Shown: positions 51,498 through 60,194, counted from the stretch's first letter. The stretch: 64,000 bases of DNA from Nitrospinota bacterium (GCA_027619975.1 JAQCGX010000005.1:1-64000); one strand, 5' to 3'. Notes: generated by a model from the sequence alone, not told the origin. Translations and numbers: made by a program.

Positions 51498-51511
51498 TTC
51501 AGGCAAATACT

Positions 51512-52021
51512 TTATGCTTCCAAAGCGGGCTTCAATTTTTTCGTCGAAATTTTCCTTTTGGTTTTCTTAGCAGGCTTGGCCTCATCCGAATGACCGTAAA
51601 GTATCCTGGCTTTTGAGCCTTTGTCTAAATCAAAATTCAAAGTCTTGGAGATATCCAATAGGGTTCCAAAACTGACTCGCCGATAATTCTCGGATTCATA
51701 GCGTTGAATCTGTTGAGCGGGCATTCCTAACTTGTCCGCCAATTGCTTTTGGGTCAACCCTTGAGAAATTCGAGAACGCACCAGCACGTCTGGAAGATCT
51801 GCCAAAGAACCAATTTTTAAAGTGGGAGCTTTTTTATTTTTAAGGTTCTCATATTCCCGGATTTCATTTTCAAGGTCACCCATTAAAGACTTGAGAGAAT
51901 CCGCCATTGCTTTATGAATGGTCTTATCTGGAAAAGTCCCTTCCTTGCAGACTTTTAAAGACCGTTCCAAATCTTTAAACTTTGATTTTGTAATCTTGTA
52001 TTGTTTTTCGTTTTTGATCAT
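51512..52021 (-). CDS. XRE-type helix-turn-helix protein, likely antitoxin or regulator
   Basis: A 169-residue protein. A coiled N-terminal region (residues 1-75) is followed by an XRE HTH domain (RISQGLTQKQLADKLGMPAQ, QIQRYESENYRRVSFGTLLD). The C-terminus is a lysine-rich tail (AKKTKRKISTKKLKPA). It lies 26 bases downstream of the nucleotidyltransferase-like gene, the order and spacing typical of toxin-antitoxin pairs. Promoter operators could not be picked out. Confidence 0.78.
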   Translation of the reverse strand: MIKNEKQYKITKSKFKDLERSLKVCKEGTFPDKTIHKAMADSLKSLMGDLENEIREYENLKNKKAPTLKIGSLADLPDVLVRSRISQGLTQKQLADKLGMPAQQIQRYESENYRRVSFGTLLDISKTLNFDLDKGSKARILYGHSDEAKPAKKTKRKISTKKLKPALEA

Positions 52022-52047
52022 TTTCTTGACCCTCCTACGAGGGATAA

Positions 52048-52470
52048 TTAATCGAATTTTATTTTAATAATTCCTTGACGGTTACCATCGCGGTCGGTCT
52101 GGAAAAATTCCAAAAACGGTTCACCGCTGGAACCTTCAATGACATTTGCCAGAAAGAAATCGACTCCATATTTTTCTTTCATTTTTTTCCGACCATTGGA
52201 GAAATCCAGTAAAACGGGATCAAGCTTTTTCGTGTTCATGGATGCAGTGGGCATCCAGCAACCGTCTATGTCATTGGGCAGTTCTTTATCGCTCACAAAA
52301 CTGCCATCAATGTAAATATCTTTAATGCCAGCCGACTTTAAATTTTTAACAACCTCTTTCAAGCCCTTAAAAAGGGTCTGCCGTTGAGGGTTGAAACCAA
52401 ATTTCTTTTTAATTTCTAGCAATGAAAACTCATGAATCCCCTGACGGAGCTTCAAATTTTTCTGGTTCAT
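52048..52470 (-). CDS. Nucleotidyltransferase-like protein (DUF6932-like), putative toxin of a pair
   Basis: A 140-residue protein. The motif IYIDGSFVSDKELPNDIDGC has the GS-x9-D-x-D form of minimal nucleotidyltransferases, and ELPNDIDGCWM resembles DUF6932 proteins. Such proteins can act as toxins that modify RNA or proteins. It is the first gene of the two-gene operon with the XRE regulator. AT-rich DNA precedes it. Activity as a toxin is inferred only from context. Confidence 0.62.
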   Translation of the reverse strand: MNQKNLKLRQGIHEFSLLEIKKKFGFNPQRQTLFKGLKEVVKNLKSAGIKDIYIDGSFVSDKELPNDIDGCWMPTASMNTKKLDPVLLDFSNGRKKMKEKYGVDFFLANVIEGSSGEPFLEFFQTDRDGNRQGIIKIKFD

Positions 52471-52759
52471 AAAGGATTGACTCCAGTAAACAGGCCATTT
52501 GGCCTTTTATTTTTATAATTCCCAACATTTTTTACCTCCTGCTTTTAAGTAGAATTTATCCTTTCTGGCGCATCGGAATCCTGTTTAAATACAATAATAA
52601 TGATGTTTTGCGTGAAAAGCAATATATTTATTATGTTGTGAGTTTTTTTTGATTAAAGCGCCTATGGAGTTTTAATTCATTGAATTAAAACCCCATTCCG
52701 AAATGATGTATAATCCCCTCCTTATTTCAAAATAATCAAAACTCTTAGAGTCAAAACTA

Positions 52760-53617
52760 ATGCAATGGACCAACGAAAGCCCCTGGCACGGAACGGGTGT
52801 GGACATCGAGACCAACCTGTCCCCGCGTGAGATCATGATCCGGGCGGATCTTGATCAACCGCTCTCCAAAAACAAAAAGCTCAAATCCCGCGCCAATGAC
52901 AAGGCGGTGCGTTTCTTTAAAGCCTTCGCCGATTTCGGCAAGGCGCGACTCGTGGCCTTTGGCAACCTGGAAGAAGAATCCATTCTCTGGGCGCTGACCG
53001 ATCTGGACGCGGATTTCACCTTGCCGGGTGGGGATACGTTAAAAGGTTGTCTCCTGCTGTATTCCAAGAATGATAAACGGGAAAAGGTGCAAGTCCAGTT
53101 CATGACCCTGAGAGTGGCCTGCAACAGCACCCTGCCTGTCCCTTTTAAAGGCAGAGCCATTTTTTCAAATATCCTTCTGGACGCGTTAAAATTTGACGAG
53201 GTCATGACCCAAAAAGCGGTCGACACCTGCGCCCTTGGCCGGGAAGCGATTGCCGCGTTTGCGGTCTCAGCCGGGCGGCTGGCGGAATACAAAGTGGACG
53301 ATGAAACGGCTATCCGTTTTATGTTTGATGTCTTCCAGCCGGAGGATTCCCTGCAACTGTCCTCCATTAGCGAAACGGAGATTGTGGAAAAAGCCGAGGA
53401 TAAAACCAAAAAGGCCATTGCGGCCATTAAGAATGCTCCGGGACAGGAGTTGGAATCCGCACAAATGACGGCGTGGGGATTGGTGAACGCTGTGGCTTAT
53501 ATTGTGGATCATCATATGGGTAAAAATCCGGATTTCCGTTTGCGGCAGGCCTGGTTTGCGTTCAACGCCACGGTCAAGAAACGGGCGCTCGACTTGGCGC
53601 TGGGGCTGTTGAAATGA
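52760..53617 (+). CDS. DUF932 (phage/plasmid-like) protein, copy 1
   Basis: A 285-residue protein of the DUF932 family (phage/plasmid-like proteins). Family elements are ESPWHGTGVDIETNLSPREI at the start, LRVACNSTLPVPF in the middle, and AWGLVNAVAYIVDHHMG with RQAWFAFNATVKKRALDLAL at the end. No catalytic residues are known for the family, which occurs on phages, plasmids and islands. A tandem paralogue begins 19 bases after its stop. It is divergent from the nucleotidyltransferase gene, giving a compact accessory block. Confidence 0.75.
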   Translation: MQWTNESPWHGTGVDIETNLSPREIMIRADLDQPLSKNKKLKSRANDKAVRFFKAFADFGKARLVAFGNLEEESILWALTDLDADFTLPGGDTLKGCLLLYSKNDKREKVQVQFMTLRVACNSTLPVPFKGRAIFSNILLDALKFDEVMTQKAVDTCALGREAIAAFAVSAGRLAEYKVDDETAIRFMFDVFQPEDSLQLSSISETEIVEKAEDKTKKAIAAIKNAPGQELESAQMTAWGLVNAVAYIVDHHMGKNPDFRLRQAWFAFNATVKKRALDLALGLLK

Positions 53618-53636
53618 AATAACGGGGGCGACACGA

Positions 53637-54497
53637 ATGGAATGGACCCATGAAAAACCCTGGCAGAGATTGGGCGTGGAAATCGAGTCCACCCTGTCGG
53701 CCCGCGAGATGTCGGTCAAGCTGCAACTCGACTGGGAGGTGGTCAAAACCCCGTCGCAACGACCGAAATCCCCCGCCAATCAGGAGACGTTCCGTTTCTT
53801 TAAAGCCTTTGTCGAAGCCGGGGACACGCGCATCGAATCCTACGGCAGTCTGGACGCGGGACGCATCCTCTGGGCTCTTGCCCCGGTGAACGCGGAATTC
53901 ACCCTGCAAGCGACGGACACGATGAAAGCTTACCTGTTGATGGCATCCCGCCATGAGGACCGGCAGTCCATTGAATTTCAGTTCCTGACTGTTCGGGAGG
54001 CTTGTCACAATATGTTTCAAGTTCCTGTCAAGGTGAGGAGCACCTTCACCAACAGCTTCCGCAAGCCCTTCACTACCCGGTTTCCATTTCTGAATCAGAA
54101 CCCGCAGAAGTTTGACGAGTCCATGACTCAAAAAGCACAAAAATACTTCGCCGCAGGCCGGGAAGCAATATCCGCGTTTGCCATCGATGCCGAACGCCTG
54201 GCAAGCCACAAAGTGGGTTCAGATACGGTCAACCGTTTCATGTCCGATGTTTTTCAGCAGGAGGGTGATGATAAAGCCGAGGAGAGCATTAAAATTGCCA
54301 TTGAAGCGATGGGCAAGGCTCCGGGTCACGACATGGAAACCGCACAAATGACGGCCTGGGGATTGCTTAACGCCGTGACTTACACGGTCGACCATCATCT
54401 CGGCAAAAATCCGGATATCCGTTTGCGGCAGGCCTGGTTTGGAGCCAACGCGAAAGTCAAGAAACGGGCGTTCGATCTGGCGCTGGCGTTGTTGTGA
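53637..54497 (+). CDS. DUF932 (phage/plasmid-like) protein, copy 2
   Basis: A 286-residue paralogue of the preceding protein. Shared segments include EKPWQRLGVEIESTLSAREM, REACHNMFQVPVK, AQMTAWGLLNAVTYTVDHHL and RLRQAWFGANAKVKKRAFDL. Similarity runs over the full length but is moderate, so the duplication is not recent. The WHGxG of copy 1 is WQRLG here. The two are probably cotranscribed. A family II element lies 372 bases downstream, before kdsA. Confidence 0.75.
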   Translation: MEWTHEKPWQRLGVEIESTLSAREMSVKLQLDWEVVKTPSQRPKSPANQETFRFFKAFVEAGDTRIESYGSLDAGRILWALAPVNAEFTLQATDTMKAYLLMASRHEDRQSIEFQFLTVREACHNMFQVPVKVRSTFTNSFRKPFTTRFPFLNQNPQKFDESMTQKAQKYFAAGREAISAFAIDAERLASHKVGSDTVNRFMSDVFQQEGDDKAEESIKIAIEAMGKAPGHDMETAQMTAWGLLNAVTYTVDHHLGKNPDIRLRQAWFGANAKVKKRAFDLALALL

Positions 54498-54869
54498 GGA
54501 GAGGGGCACAACCTTTACAGTTAGGGCGGCAATTTTTGACGAACCCGGCAAATTTTGCTTTGCATCCGTGTGGTTTTTGACGATACATAAAGTAGAGATG
54601 AACCTTTAAATTATTGGATTTAAAACGATTTTTCAGTAAGTTTGAAGGCTCGTCACTTTTGGCATAGAGTTTGCTTTTTAAAGAAGTGAAGATTCGAAAT
54701 GGCATCGCCTCCTCCAACGAATTGGGTCCTCCAAGACCCAATTCGTGGCGTGCCTAACCCTCCAAAGAATCGTCTCCCCTAAAATTTTTTCAAAATAATC
54801 CGGTTGGCTACTATTCTCTAAATATTTTTTGAGTGGCGCTGGGAGGGGTTTATTCTTCCTGAATATCAG
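54498..54869. other. Intergenic stretch after the DUF932 pair
   Basis: About 370 bases with low coding potential, ending at the TCAG flank of the family II element. It contains a direct ATTGGGTCCTCCAAGACCCAAT palindrome around 54720-54742, possibly a terminator-like hairpin without a T tract. No gene was recognised. Confidence 0.4.
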
Positions 54870-55014
54870 CAGATTGCTGAAAAACTATTTTTGCTAGCTG
54901 TCACACTGAGCTTGTCGAAGTGTGAAAAAAGCTATTGTTATCAAAGTCATACTTCGACAAGCTCAGCATGACAACAGTGGAAACCCTCGTGGTTGGGATT
55001 CTATCAGCAACCTG
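54870..55014. mobile_element. MITE-like element, family II copy 2, inserted at the kdsA stop codon
   Basis: A 145-bp element with ends CAGATTGCTGA and ATCAGCAACCTG, flanked by direct TCAG repeats at 54866-54869 and 55015-55018. Its right flank TCAG contains the complement of the kdsA stop codon (TGA at 55017-55015). Internal arms resemble those of copy 1 at 14562-14750 (TGAGCTTGTCGAAG palindrome). Non-coding. Confidence 0.82.
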
Positions 55015-55872
55015 TCAGGAGGACACGGGTTTCTGGCCCCGCACCACCTGGCTGATGGGTTGAATCTGCCTGAGCAGTTCCGGCAGGGTTTCGATTTTCA
55101 GCATATTGGGTCCATCGGACAGGGCATTGTCCGGGTCGGTATGGATTTCCATGAACAACGCATCGCATCCCACCGCCACCGCCCCACGAGTGATATCGGG
55201 GATGAGTTCCCGCTGGCCATCGCTCTTGGTGCCTTTGCCGCCCGGCAATTGCAGGCTGTGCGTGGCGTCATAAATAATGGGATAGCCGTATTCCCGCATC
55301 AAGGTCAAGGAACGCATGTCCACCACCATGTTGTTGTAGCCGAACATGAACCCGCGCTCGGTCAGCAAAATTTCCTGACAGCCGCCTTGTTCCACTTTGT
55401 GGACCACATTTTTCATGTCCCAGGGGGCCATGAACTGTCCTTTTTTGATGTTGACAGGCTTGCCCGATTGGGCGGCCTTGACCAGAAGGTCCGTCTGCCG
55501 GCACAGGAAAGCCGGAATCTGTAAGACGTCCAGCACCTCGGCGGCAGGGCCGATTTCTTCTTCCTTATGAATGTCGGACAGCACGGGGACTTGCAGCTCA
55601 TCCCGGATTTTCTTGAGCACAGCCAGACCGGCTCGAAGCCCCGGTCCGCGAAATGAGTCGATGGAGGAGCGGTTCGCCTTGTCGTAAGAGGCCTTGAAGA
55701 TGAAGGGCACGCCTTGATCGCTGGTGATGCGTTTGAGTTTTTCCGCAATCTCCATCGCGTTCTTTTCCGATTCAATCACGCAGGGACCGCCGATCAAGGC
55801 CAGGGGATTGTCGCCGCCGATGGTAACGGAGCCAATTTTTACACCTTTGGTGCGTTTGAGTGAAAGGCTCAT
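55015..55872 (-). CDS. kdsA: 3-deoxy-8-phosphooctulonate synthase
   Basis: KdsA condenses phosphoenolpyruvate with arabinose-5-phosphate to make KDO-8-phosphate for lipopolysaccharide core. The 285-residue barrel shows ALIGGPCVIESEKNAMEIAE, FKASYDKANRSSIDSFRGPG and YDATHSLQLPGG. The N-terminal PCVIESE and KANRSS motifs are diagnostic. The ATG overlaps the stop of the upstream receiver-like gene by one base (TAATG). Its TGA stop lies in the target duplication of a family II element, which may also remove any downstream terminator. It proves the cell makes LPS with KDO. Confidence 0.95.
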   Translation of the reverse strand: MSLSLKRTKGVKIGSVTIGGDNPLALIGGPCVIESEKNAMEIAEKLKRITSDQGVPFIFKASYDKANRSSIDSFRGPGLRAGLAVLKKIRDELQVPVLSDIHKEEEIGPAAEVLDVLQIPAFLCRQTDLLVKAAQSGKPVNIKKGQFMAPWDMKNVVHKVEQGGCQEILLTERGFMFGYNNMVVDMRSLTLMREYGYPIIYDATHSLQLPGGKGTKSDGQRELIPDITRGAVAVGCDALFMEIHTDPDNALSDGPNMLKIETLPELLRQIQPISQVVRGQKPVSS

Positions 55873-56312
55873 TATCGCAGGGGCTGGGGCGGCCCCAGTT
55901 CGATGCCAATGGGAACGGGGTGCGGTACTTCGGTGCGCGGCGGCAACCCTTCCGGAGCCAGCAGGTTCAGTGCCAGCTCCCGCAATTTTTCATTGCTGGT
56001 GGCTTTTTGAATGGCAGTGAATCCGCTTTCTACTAACTGCGCCATGTCCGGCTCCGGTGAATTATCCGTGACCATGAGGATGAAGTTGAGTCCCTTATAC
56101 TTCTTTTTAATGTTTAACAGATGCTTGGTCTCGTTCTTATCTTTTTTCAGGACATAAATCACCAGGTCGCAATGAACCAATTGCGACTGTTTGAAACAAT
56201 CCGCAATGGAAACAAAGCTCATGAGGGTGAAAAATTCCTGTTTGATGAATTTCGAGAGTTGGATTCGATCACTGCGGATCGGGTCAACGAGAAAAATGGT
56301 CTTATATTGCAT
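55872..56312 (-). CDS. Degenerate response-regulator receiver (pseudo-receiver) protein
   Basis: A 146-residue protein starting at ATG 56312, six bases after AAGGA. The first 115 residues follow the receiver fold: MQYKTIFLVDPIRSDRIQLS, DLVIYVLKKDKNE, FILMVTDN and AIQKATSNEKLRE. The conserved phosphoacceptor aspartate at the end of strand 3 is missing (YVLKK), and only one of the acidic-pocket residues is kept, so phosphorylation is unlikely. The proline-rich tail (PPRTEVPHPVPIGIELGPPQ) is unstructured. It is one base from kdsA and probably cotranslated with it. Function unknown. Confidence 0.6.
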   Translation of the reverse strand: MQYKTIFLVDPIRSDRIQLSKFIKQEFFTLMSFVSIADCFKQSQLVHCDLVIYVLKKDKNETKHLLNIKKKYKGLNFILMVTDNSPEPDMAQLVESGFTAIQKATSNEKLRELALNLLAPEGLPPRTEVPHPVPIGIELGPPQPLR

Positions 56313-56478
56313 CGGGATTCCTTCGCTAAAGATTACTCTGCTTGAGTCTACCACCAAAAATGCAACGGTTGAACCCAAAAATGGCGTTTGCTTCTTATTG
56401 GGTTTTGGTTTGACTTTGTCCGAAGCTCTATGAAAAGATGAAAGTTGAATCGATTCCTCCGCAGTGAGGCCGTGTGCT

Positions 56479-57786
56479 ATGACCTGGATACAAAAGACTC
56501 TATTAACCGTTCTTGTTCTCTTTCTGATGCCCTTTCAGGCATTTGCCGAGGGGAGAATTGTCGTCGTCGAAATATCCGGGGCGATCAATCCTGTTGTCGC
56601 CGAATTCGTCACCGATGAAATCATAGAGGCCAACCTGGCCGGGGAAGAATTAATCGTGATTCGGATGGACACCCCCGGCGGACTCGACACCTCCATGCGG
56701 CAGATCATCAAGGGAATACAGAATTCCCGCATCCCAGTTGCCAGCTTTGTCGGTCCCAGCGGTTCCAGGGCCGCATCGGCGGGAACGTTTATCACCATCG
56801 CCTCACATATAGCGGCCATGGCCCCAGGGACAAACATCGGCGCCGCCCACCCGGTCAACCTGATGGGGGGAGGTGGCGGGGAACAAGCCAAAACCATGGA
56901 AGGCAAGGTCGTTCAGGATGCTTCGGCCTACATCCGCTCTCTGGCGGAAAAGCGCGGGCGTAATGCGCATTGGGCGGAACTGGCTGTGACCAAAAGCCTT
57001 TCCATTTCTGCCGAAGAGGCGAAGAAATTGGCCGTCATCGATCTGGTCGCCTTCAATGTGGAAGCCCTGGTCCTGGCTTTGGATGGGCGCGAGGTAAACG
57101 TCGATTCCAAAACCGTTACCCTGAAGACCGCTGGTAAAGAGATCGTTTATCATGCAATGGATAAACGGCAGCAGATTCTGGACACCATTTCCAATCCCAA
57201 TGTGGCCTATATCCTGATGATGCTGGGTCTTGTCGGGTTGTATTTTGAATTGTCCAATCCGGGACTGATTTTACCGGGTGTGGTCGGCGGCATCAGCATG
57301 ATCCTCGCCTTGTACGCCATGCAGACCCTGCCGATCAATTATGCCGGTCTGCTGTTGATCGTTCTGGGGCTGGTGTTGTTTATTGTGGAAATCAACGTGA
57401 TGAGTTTTGGTCTCTTGTCGGCGGGCGGGGTGATCTCCATTTTATTGGGGTCCTTGATGCTCATCGACAGCGAAGATCCGGCGATGCAGATTTCCAAAAC
57501 CGTTCTCCTGCCAACACTGGGAGTATTCACCCTGATTTCCCTGGGGATATTGTATCTTGCGGCGAAGTCTCAAAGACACCGCGCAGTTTCCGGAGTGGAA
57601 GGGTTGATCGGGGCTCAGGGTATTGTGAAAGCGGATCTGGATCTTTCCGGCAGTGTCCTCATTCATGGGGAGATATGGAATGCGGAAAGCGATGTTAAAG
57701 TTCAGGCCGGGGAAAAAGTGATCGTGAATTCAGTACAGGGCCTCAAGCTCAAGGTGAAACCGGCGCCAGAGCTTCCTCCAGAGTGA
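56479..57786 (+). CDS. NfeD-family membrane serine protease (ClpP class)
   Basis: A 435-residue membrane protease. The signal peptide is followed by a ClpP-like domain: VEISGAINPV, RMDTPGGLDTSMRQIIKG and GPSGSRAASAGTFITIA (catalytic Ser in AASAG), with the likely general-base Lys in GKVVQDASAY. Four or five membrane segments follow (about 235-350) and an OB-fold NfeD domain closes the protein. This is the long NfeD form, often paired with stomatin genes, though none is adjacent here. The start is ATG at 56479, with GTGAGG upstream. It is divergent from the receiver-kdsA pair. Confidence 0.87.
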   Translation: MTWIQKTLLTVLVLFLMPFQAFAEGRIVVVEISGAINPVVAEFVTDEIIEANLAGEELIVIRMDTPGGLDTSMRQIIKGIQNSRIPVASFVGPSGSRAASAGTFITIASHIAAMAPGTNIGAAHPVNLMGGGGGEQAKTMEGKVVQDASAYIRSLAEKRGRNAHWAELAVTKSLSISAEEAKKLAVIDLVAFNVEALVLALDGREVNVDSKTVTLKTAGKEIVYHAMDKRQQILDTISNPNVAYILMMLGLVGLYFELSNPGLILPGVVGGISMILALYAMQTLPINYAGLLLIVLGLVLFIVEINVMSFGLLSAGGVISILLGSLMLIDSEDPAMQISKTVLLPTLGVFTLISLGILYLAAKSQRHRAVSGVEGLIGAQGIVKADLDLSGSVLIHGEIWNAESDVKVQAGEKVIVNSVQGLKLKVKPAPELPPE

Positions 57787-57853
57787 GTTTGCAGGCGCAA
57801 TTCCAAATTTTCCGGAAAACTCCCTTGTCCCTAAAATTAAGTGACCCTCACCG

Positions 57854-58259
57854 ATGAAATGGATGTCCGTATTGCAAACGGCGGGCTGTGTCCTGGTTCT
57901 TGTGGTGCTCTGTGCCGTGCTTCTGGTGGCTTGCGAGAGCAAAATTATCTACCATCCTTACAAGTATCCCCAGGGCATTTTGGACCCGTCTTCATATGAT
58001 ATACAGGTAGAAGATGTTTTTTTTTAGGCCAGGGATGGCACCAATGAAACTGCCCAAACTGTTTCTGCACGGGACGGAGGATGAGGTGGTTCCTTATGAG
58101 TTGGGAAGAAAACTGTATTCTGCGGCGGCGGACCCCAAGGAGTTTTATGATATCGAAGGCGCTGGTCACAACGATACCTATATCATGGGAGGCCGGGAAT
58201 ATTACACCGAGTTGAATCGGTTTATCACAAAGACGTTGAAGGAAATGAAAAACCAATAA
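57854..58259 (+). pseudogene. Alpha/beta hydrolase lipoprotein gene, internally deleted
   Basis: The first part (57854-58027, 57 codons) encodes a lipoprotein-type start: signal segment, lipobox LVAC at residue 27, then YHPYKYPQGILDPSSYDIQ, and stops at TAG after nine T residues. From 58014 another frame encodes the C-terminal end of an alpha/beta hydrolase: LPKLFLHGTEDEVVPYELG (acid residue) and GAGHNDTYIMGGREY (catalytic His). The central part with the nucleophile (GxSxG) is missing. An internal deletion of several hundred bases plus a frame change explains both halves. It follows nfeD by 67 bases and ends before a family I element. Confidence 0.72.
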
Positions 58260-58284
58260 AGTATGTTAAAGGTTATTAACCGAA

Positions 58285-58460
58285 GGGCACCTCTAAAAAT
58301 TAGTTTTTAAAAGAGAATCGAACATTGTAAAGAGTTTCTTAAATCAGTGGCACGGGCTTTCCAGCCCGTGCGAACAGGCTGGAAAGCCTGTTCCACTATA
58401 ACAAAGACACCTCTTTGAATTGACGACATAAGAACATTTAGTCAATTTTTGGAGATGCCC
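58285..58460. mobile_element. MITE-like element, family I copy D
   Basis: A 176-bp element with ends GGGCACCTCTAAAAATT and AATTTTTGGAGATGCCC. Direct CGAA repeats flank it (58281-58284 and 58461-58464). The interior matches copy C almost throughout. It separates the broken hydrolase from proB. Confidence 0.82.
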
Positions 58461-58495
58461 CGAATTAAATATTCTGAATATTGTTGTAAGAGGCT

Positions 58496-59668
58496 ATGGA
58501 GCATACAGTCAGGGAACAAATAATCAAACGCCTCAAGCGGGTGGTGATCAAGATCGGCAGTAGCGTCATTTCTCACCGCGAACCCGGTAAAGCTCCCTTG
58601 GTGCAAGGGCTCAGTCAGGAGATGGTCCGGCATTACGCCCAGCAGATCAAGCGCATCGTTGATAGCGGGTGCGAGGTGGTTCTGGTGTCGTCCGGCGCCA
58701 TCATGGCGGGCCGGAACCGGCTGGGGCTGACCCGAAGCAATCTGAGCATCCCGGAAAAACAGGCCTGTGCCGCCATCGGTCAAAGTTTTCTCATGCACGC
58801 TTACGAAAAAAAATTCGAGAAGCAGGGGTTGAAAGTCGCCCAGATCCTGTTGAGTAGCGACGATTTGGACAACCGCCGCCGCTATCTGAACGCCAAGCAC
58901 ACCATCGAAGCGCTTCTCAGTTACGGCGTCATTCCCATCATCAACGAAAACGATTCGGTCACAGTGGACGAAATCAAGATCGGCGACAACGACACGCTTT
59001 CGGCGACCGTGGCCTGTCTTGCGGACGCGCAACTGCTGATCATCCTGTCCGATGTGGAGGGGCTTTATTCCAGAGACCCGACGCTGAAAGCCAGGAAGGG
59101 CGAGGAACCGCCTGAATTGATCCATCATATTAACAAGGTGACTCCGGACGTGGAGAAACTTGCCGGGAAAAGCAACAACCTGGTGACCGTGGGCGGAATG
59201 ATTACCAAAGTCCTCGCCGCCAAAAAGACCATGAGTTTTGGCATTCCCACACTTCTGCTCAACGGGCTGGATAAAAAGGTGATGGAAAAGGCGCTGCAAG
59301 GTGAAATGGTGGGAACCTTGTTCTGGTCGGACGATGAGAAAATCCGCAACCGCAAACACTGGATCGCGCATACGTTGAAACCCAAGGGGACGATCACCAT
59401 CGATGCCGGGGCGAAAAAAGCCCTTGTTGAGGGCCGGAAAAGTCTGCTTCCCGCTGGAGTGGTAAAGGTAGAGGGAAGCTTCGAGTTTGGTAATTCTGTC
59501 TGCGTGGTGGATGAAAACTCCGGCGAGATCGCCCGCGGATTGGTCAACTACAACACCCGGGATCTGGAAAAAATCAAGGGACTGAAAACTTCAGATGTGA
59601 GGGACCTCCTTGGCAGTAATTATTATGAAGAAGTGATCCACCGCGACGACATGGTGGTGTTTTATTGA
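58496..59668 (+). CDS. proB: Glutamate 5-kinase
   Basis: ProB phosphorylates glutamate in the first step of proline synthesis. The 390-residue protein opens with the kinase motif RVVIKIGSSVISHREPG, continues with VLVSSGAIMAGRNRLG, INENDSVTVDEIKIGDNDTLS and TVGGMITKVLAAKK, and ends with a PUA domain (about 295-390, GTITIDAGAKKALVEGRKSL). The PUA domain places it with the long ProB form. AAGAGG lies ahead of the ATG. It starts 36 bases after a family I element. The YkgJ-type gene begins two bases after the stop; proA is not adjacent. Confidence 0.94.
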   Translation: MEHTVREQIIKRLKRVVIKIGSSVISHREPGKAPLVQGLSQEMVRHYAQQIKRIVDSGCEVVLVSSGAIMAGRNRLGLTRSNLSIPEKQACAAIGQSFLMHAYEKKFEKQGLKVAQILLSSDDLDNRRRYLNAKHTIEALLSYGVIPIINENDSVTVDEIKIGDNDTLSATVACLADAQLLIILSDVEGLYSRDPTLKARKGEEPPELIHHINKVTPDVEKLAGKSNNLVTVGGMITKVLAAKKTMSFGIPTLLLNGLDKKVMEKALQGEMVGTLFWSDDEKIRNRKHWIAHTLKPKGTITIDAGAKKALVEGRKSLLPAGVVKVEGSFEFGNSVCVVDENSGEIARGLVNYNTRDLEKIKGLKTSDVRDLLGSNYYEEVIHRDDMVVFY

Positions 59669-59670
59669 CT

Positions 59671-60078
59671 ATGACTAAATGGTGGGAAAAAGAACCTCTG
59701 CGTTTCGAATGCCAAACCGATTGCTTCAAGTGTTGTTGCAAGCCGGGTCTGGTTTATTTCGACTCCGAAGATATCCGCAAAATATCGACTCATTTCGATA
59801 CCACCCCAAAAGATTTCAAAACTTCCTACCTCAAACGGGACGATGCGTATTGGGTGCTGGAAGTCGAGGACGATGCGCCCTGTCCATTTTTATCCACTGA
59901 GGGTTGCGGCATTCATGAAGCCAAACCCAAACAATGCCAGACCTACCCGTTCTGGGAGGAAAACCTGGATTCTAAAAATATGTGGCGCATGGTGGGCGGG
60001 TTCTGCCCCGGCATCGATAAAGGCCCGATGGTCATGATCGAAACCATTAAGGAATTTTTGAAGAAGTTCAGGCTGTAA
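59671..60078 (+). CDS. YkgJ-family cysteine cluster protein
   Basis: A 135-residue protein of the YkgJ (zinc/iron-chelating cysteine cluster) family. Conserved cysteines occur as FECQTDCFKCCCKPGLVYF, PCPFL, GCGIHEAKPKQCQTYPFW and GFCPG. The pattern fits binding of Zn or an Fe-S cluster; no reaction is known. The start is ATG at 59671, two bases after the proB stop; a TTG overlapping that stop is also possible. It is translated together with proB, but the functional link is unclear. Confidence 0.83.
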   Translation: MTKWWEKEPLRFECQTDCFKCCCKPGLVYFDSEDIRKISTHFDTTPKDFKTSYLKRDDAYWVLEVEDDAPCPFLSTEGCGIHEAKPKQCQTYPFWEENLDSKNMWRMVGGFCPGIDKGPMVMIETIKEFLKKFRL

Positions 60079-60165
60079 ATGTGTAAAAAGATTTGGTTTA
60101 TAATGTTTCATTGAAAATGTCGGGAAAGTAAAAAGCATATTGGGAAATATCCAGAATTTGAATTG

Positions 60166-60194
60166 TTGACATCAGCTTATTCCGCAAGGATAAT
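60166..60194 (+). promoter_or_regulatory. Strong sigma-70-type promoter of purA
   Basis: TTGACA (60166-60171), a 17-base spacer, then GATAAT (60189-60194). The -35 is perfect and the -10 matches five of six. It would give a leader of about 110 bases before purA. Confidence 0.65.

Noticed and set aside
58442-59371. A 309-codon minus-strand frame over proB
   Set aside because: It is the complement of proB, which has all kinase and PUA motifs; the shadow has no recognisable domain.
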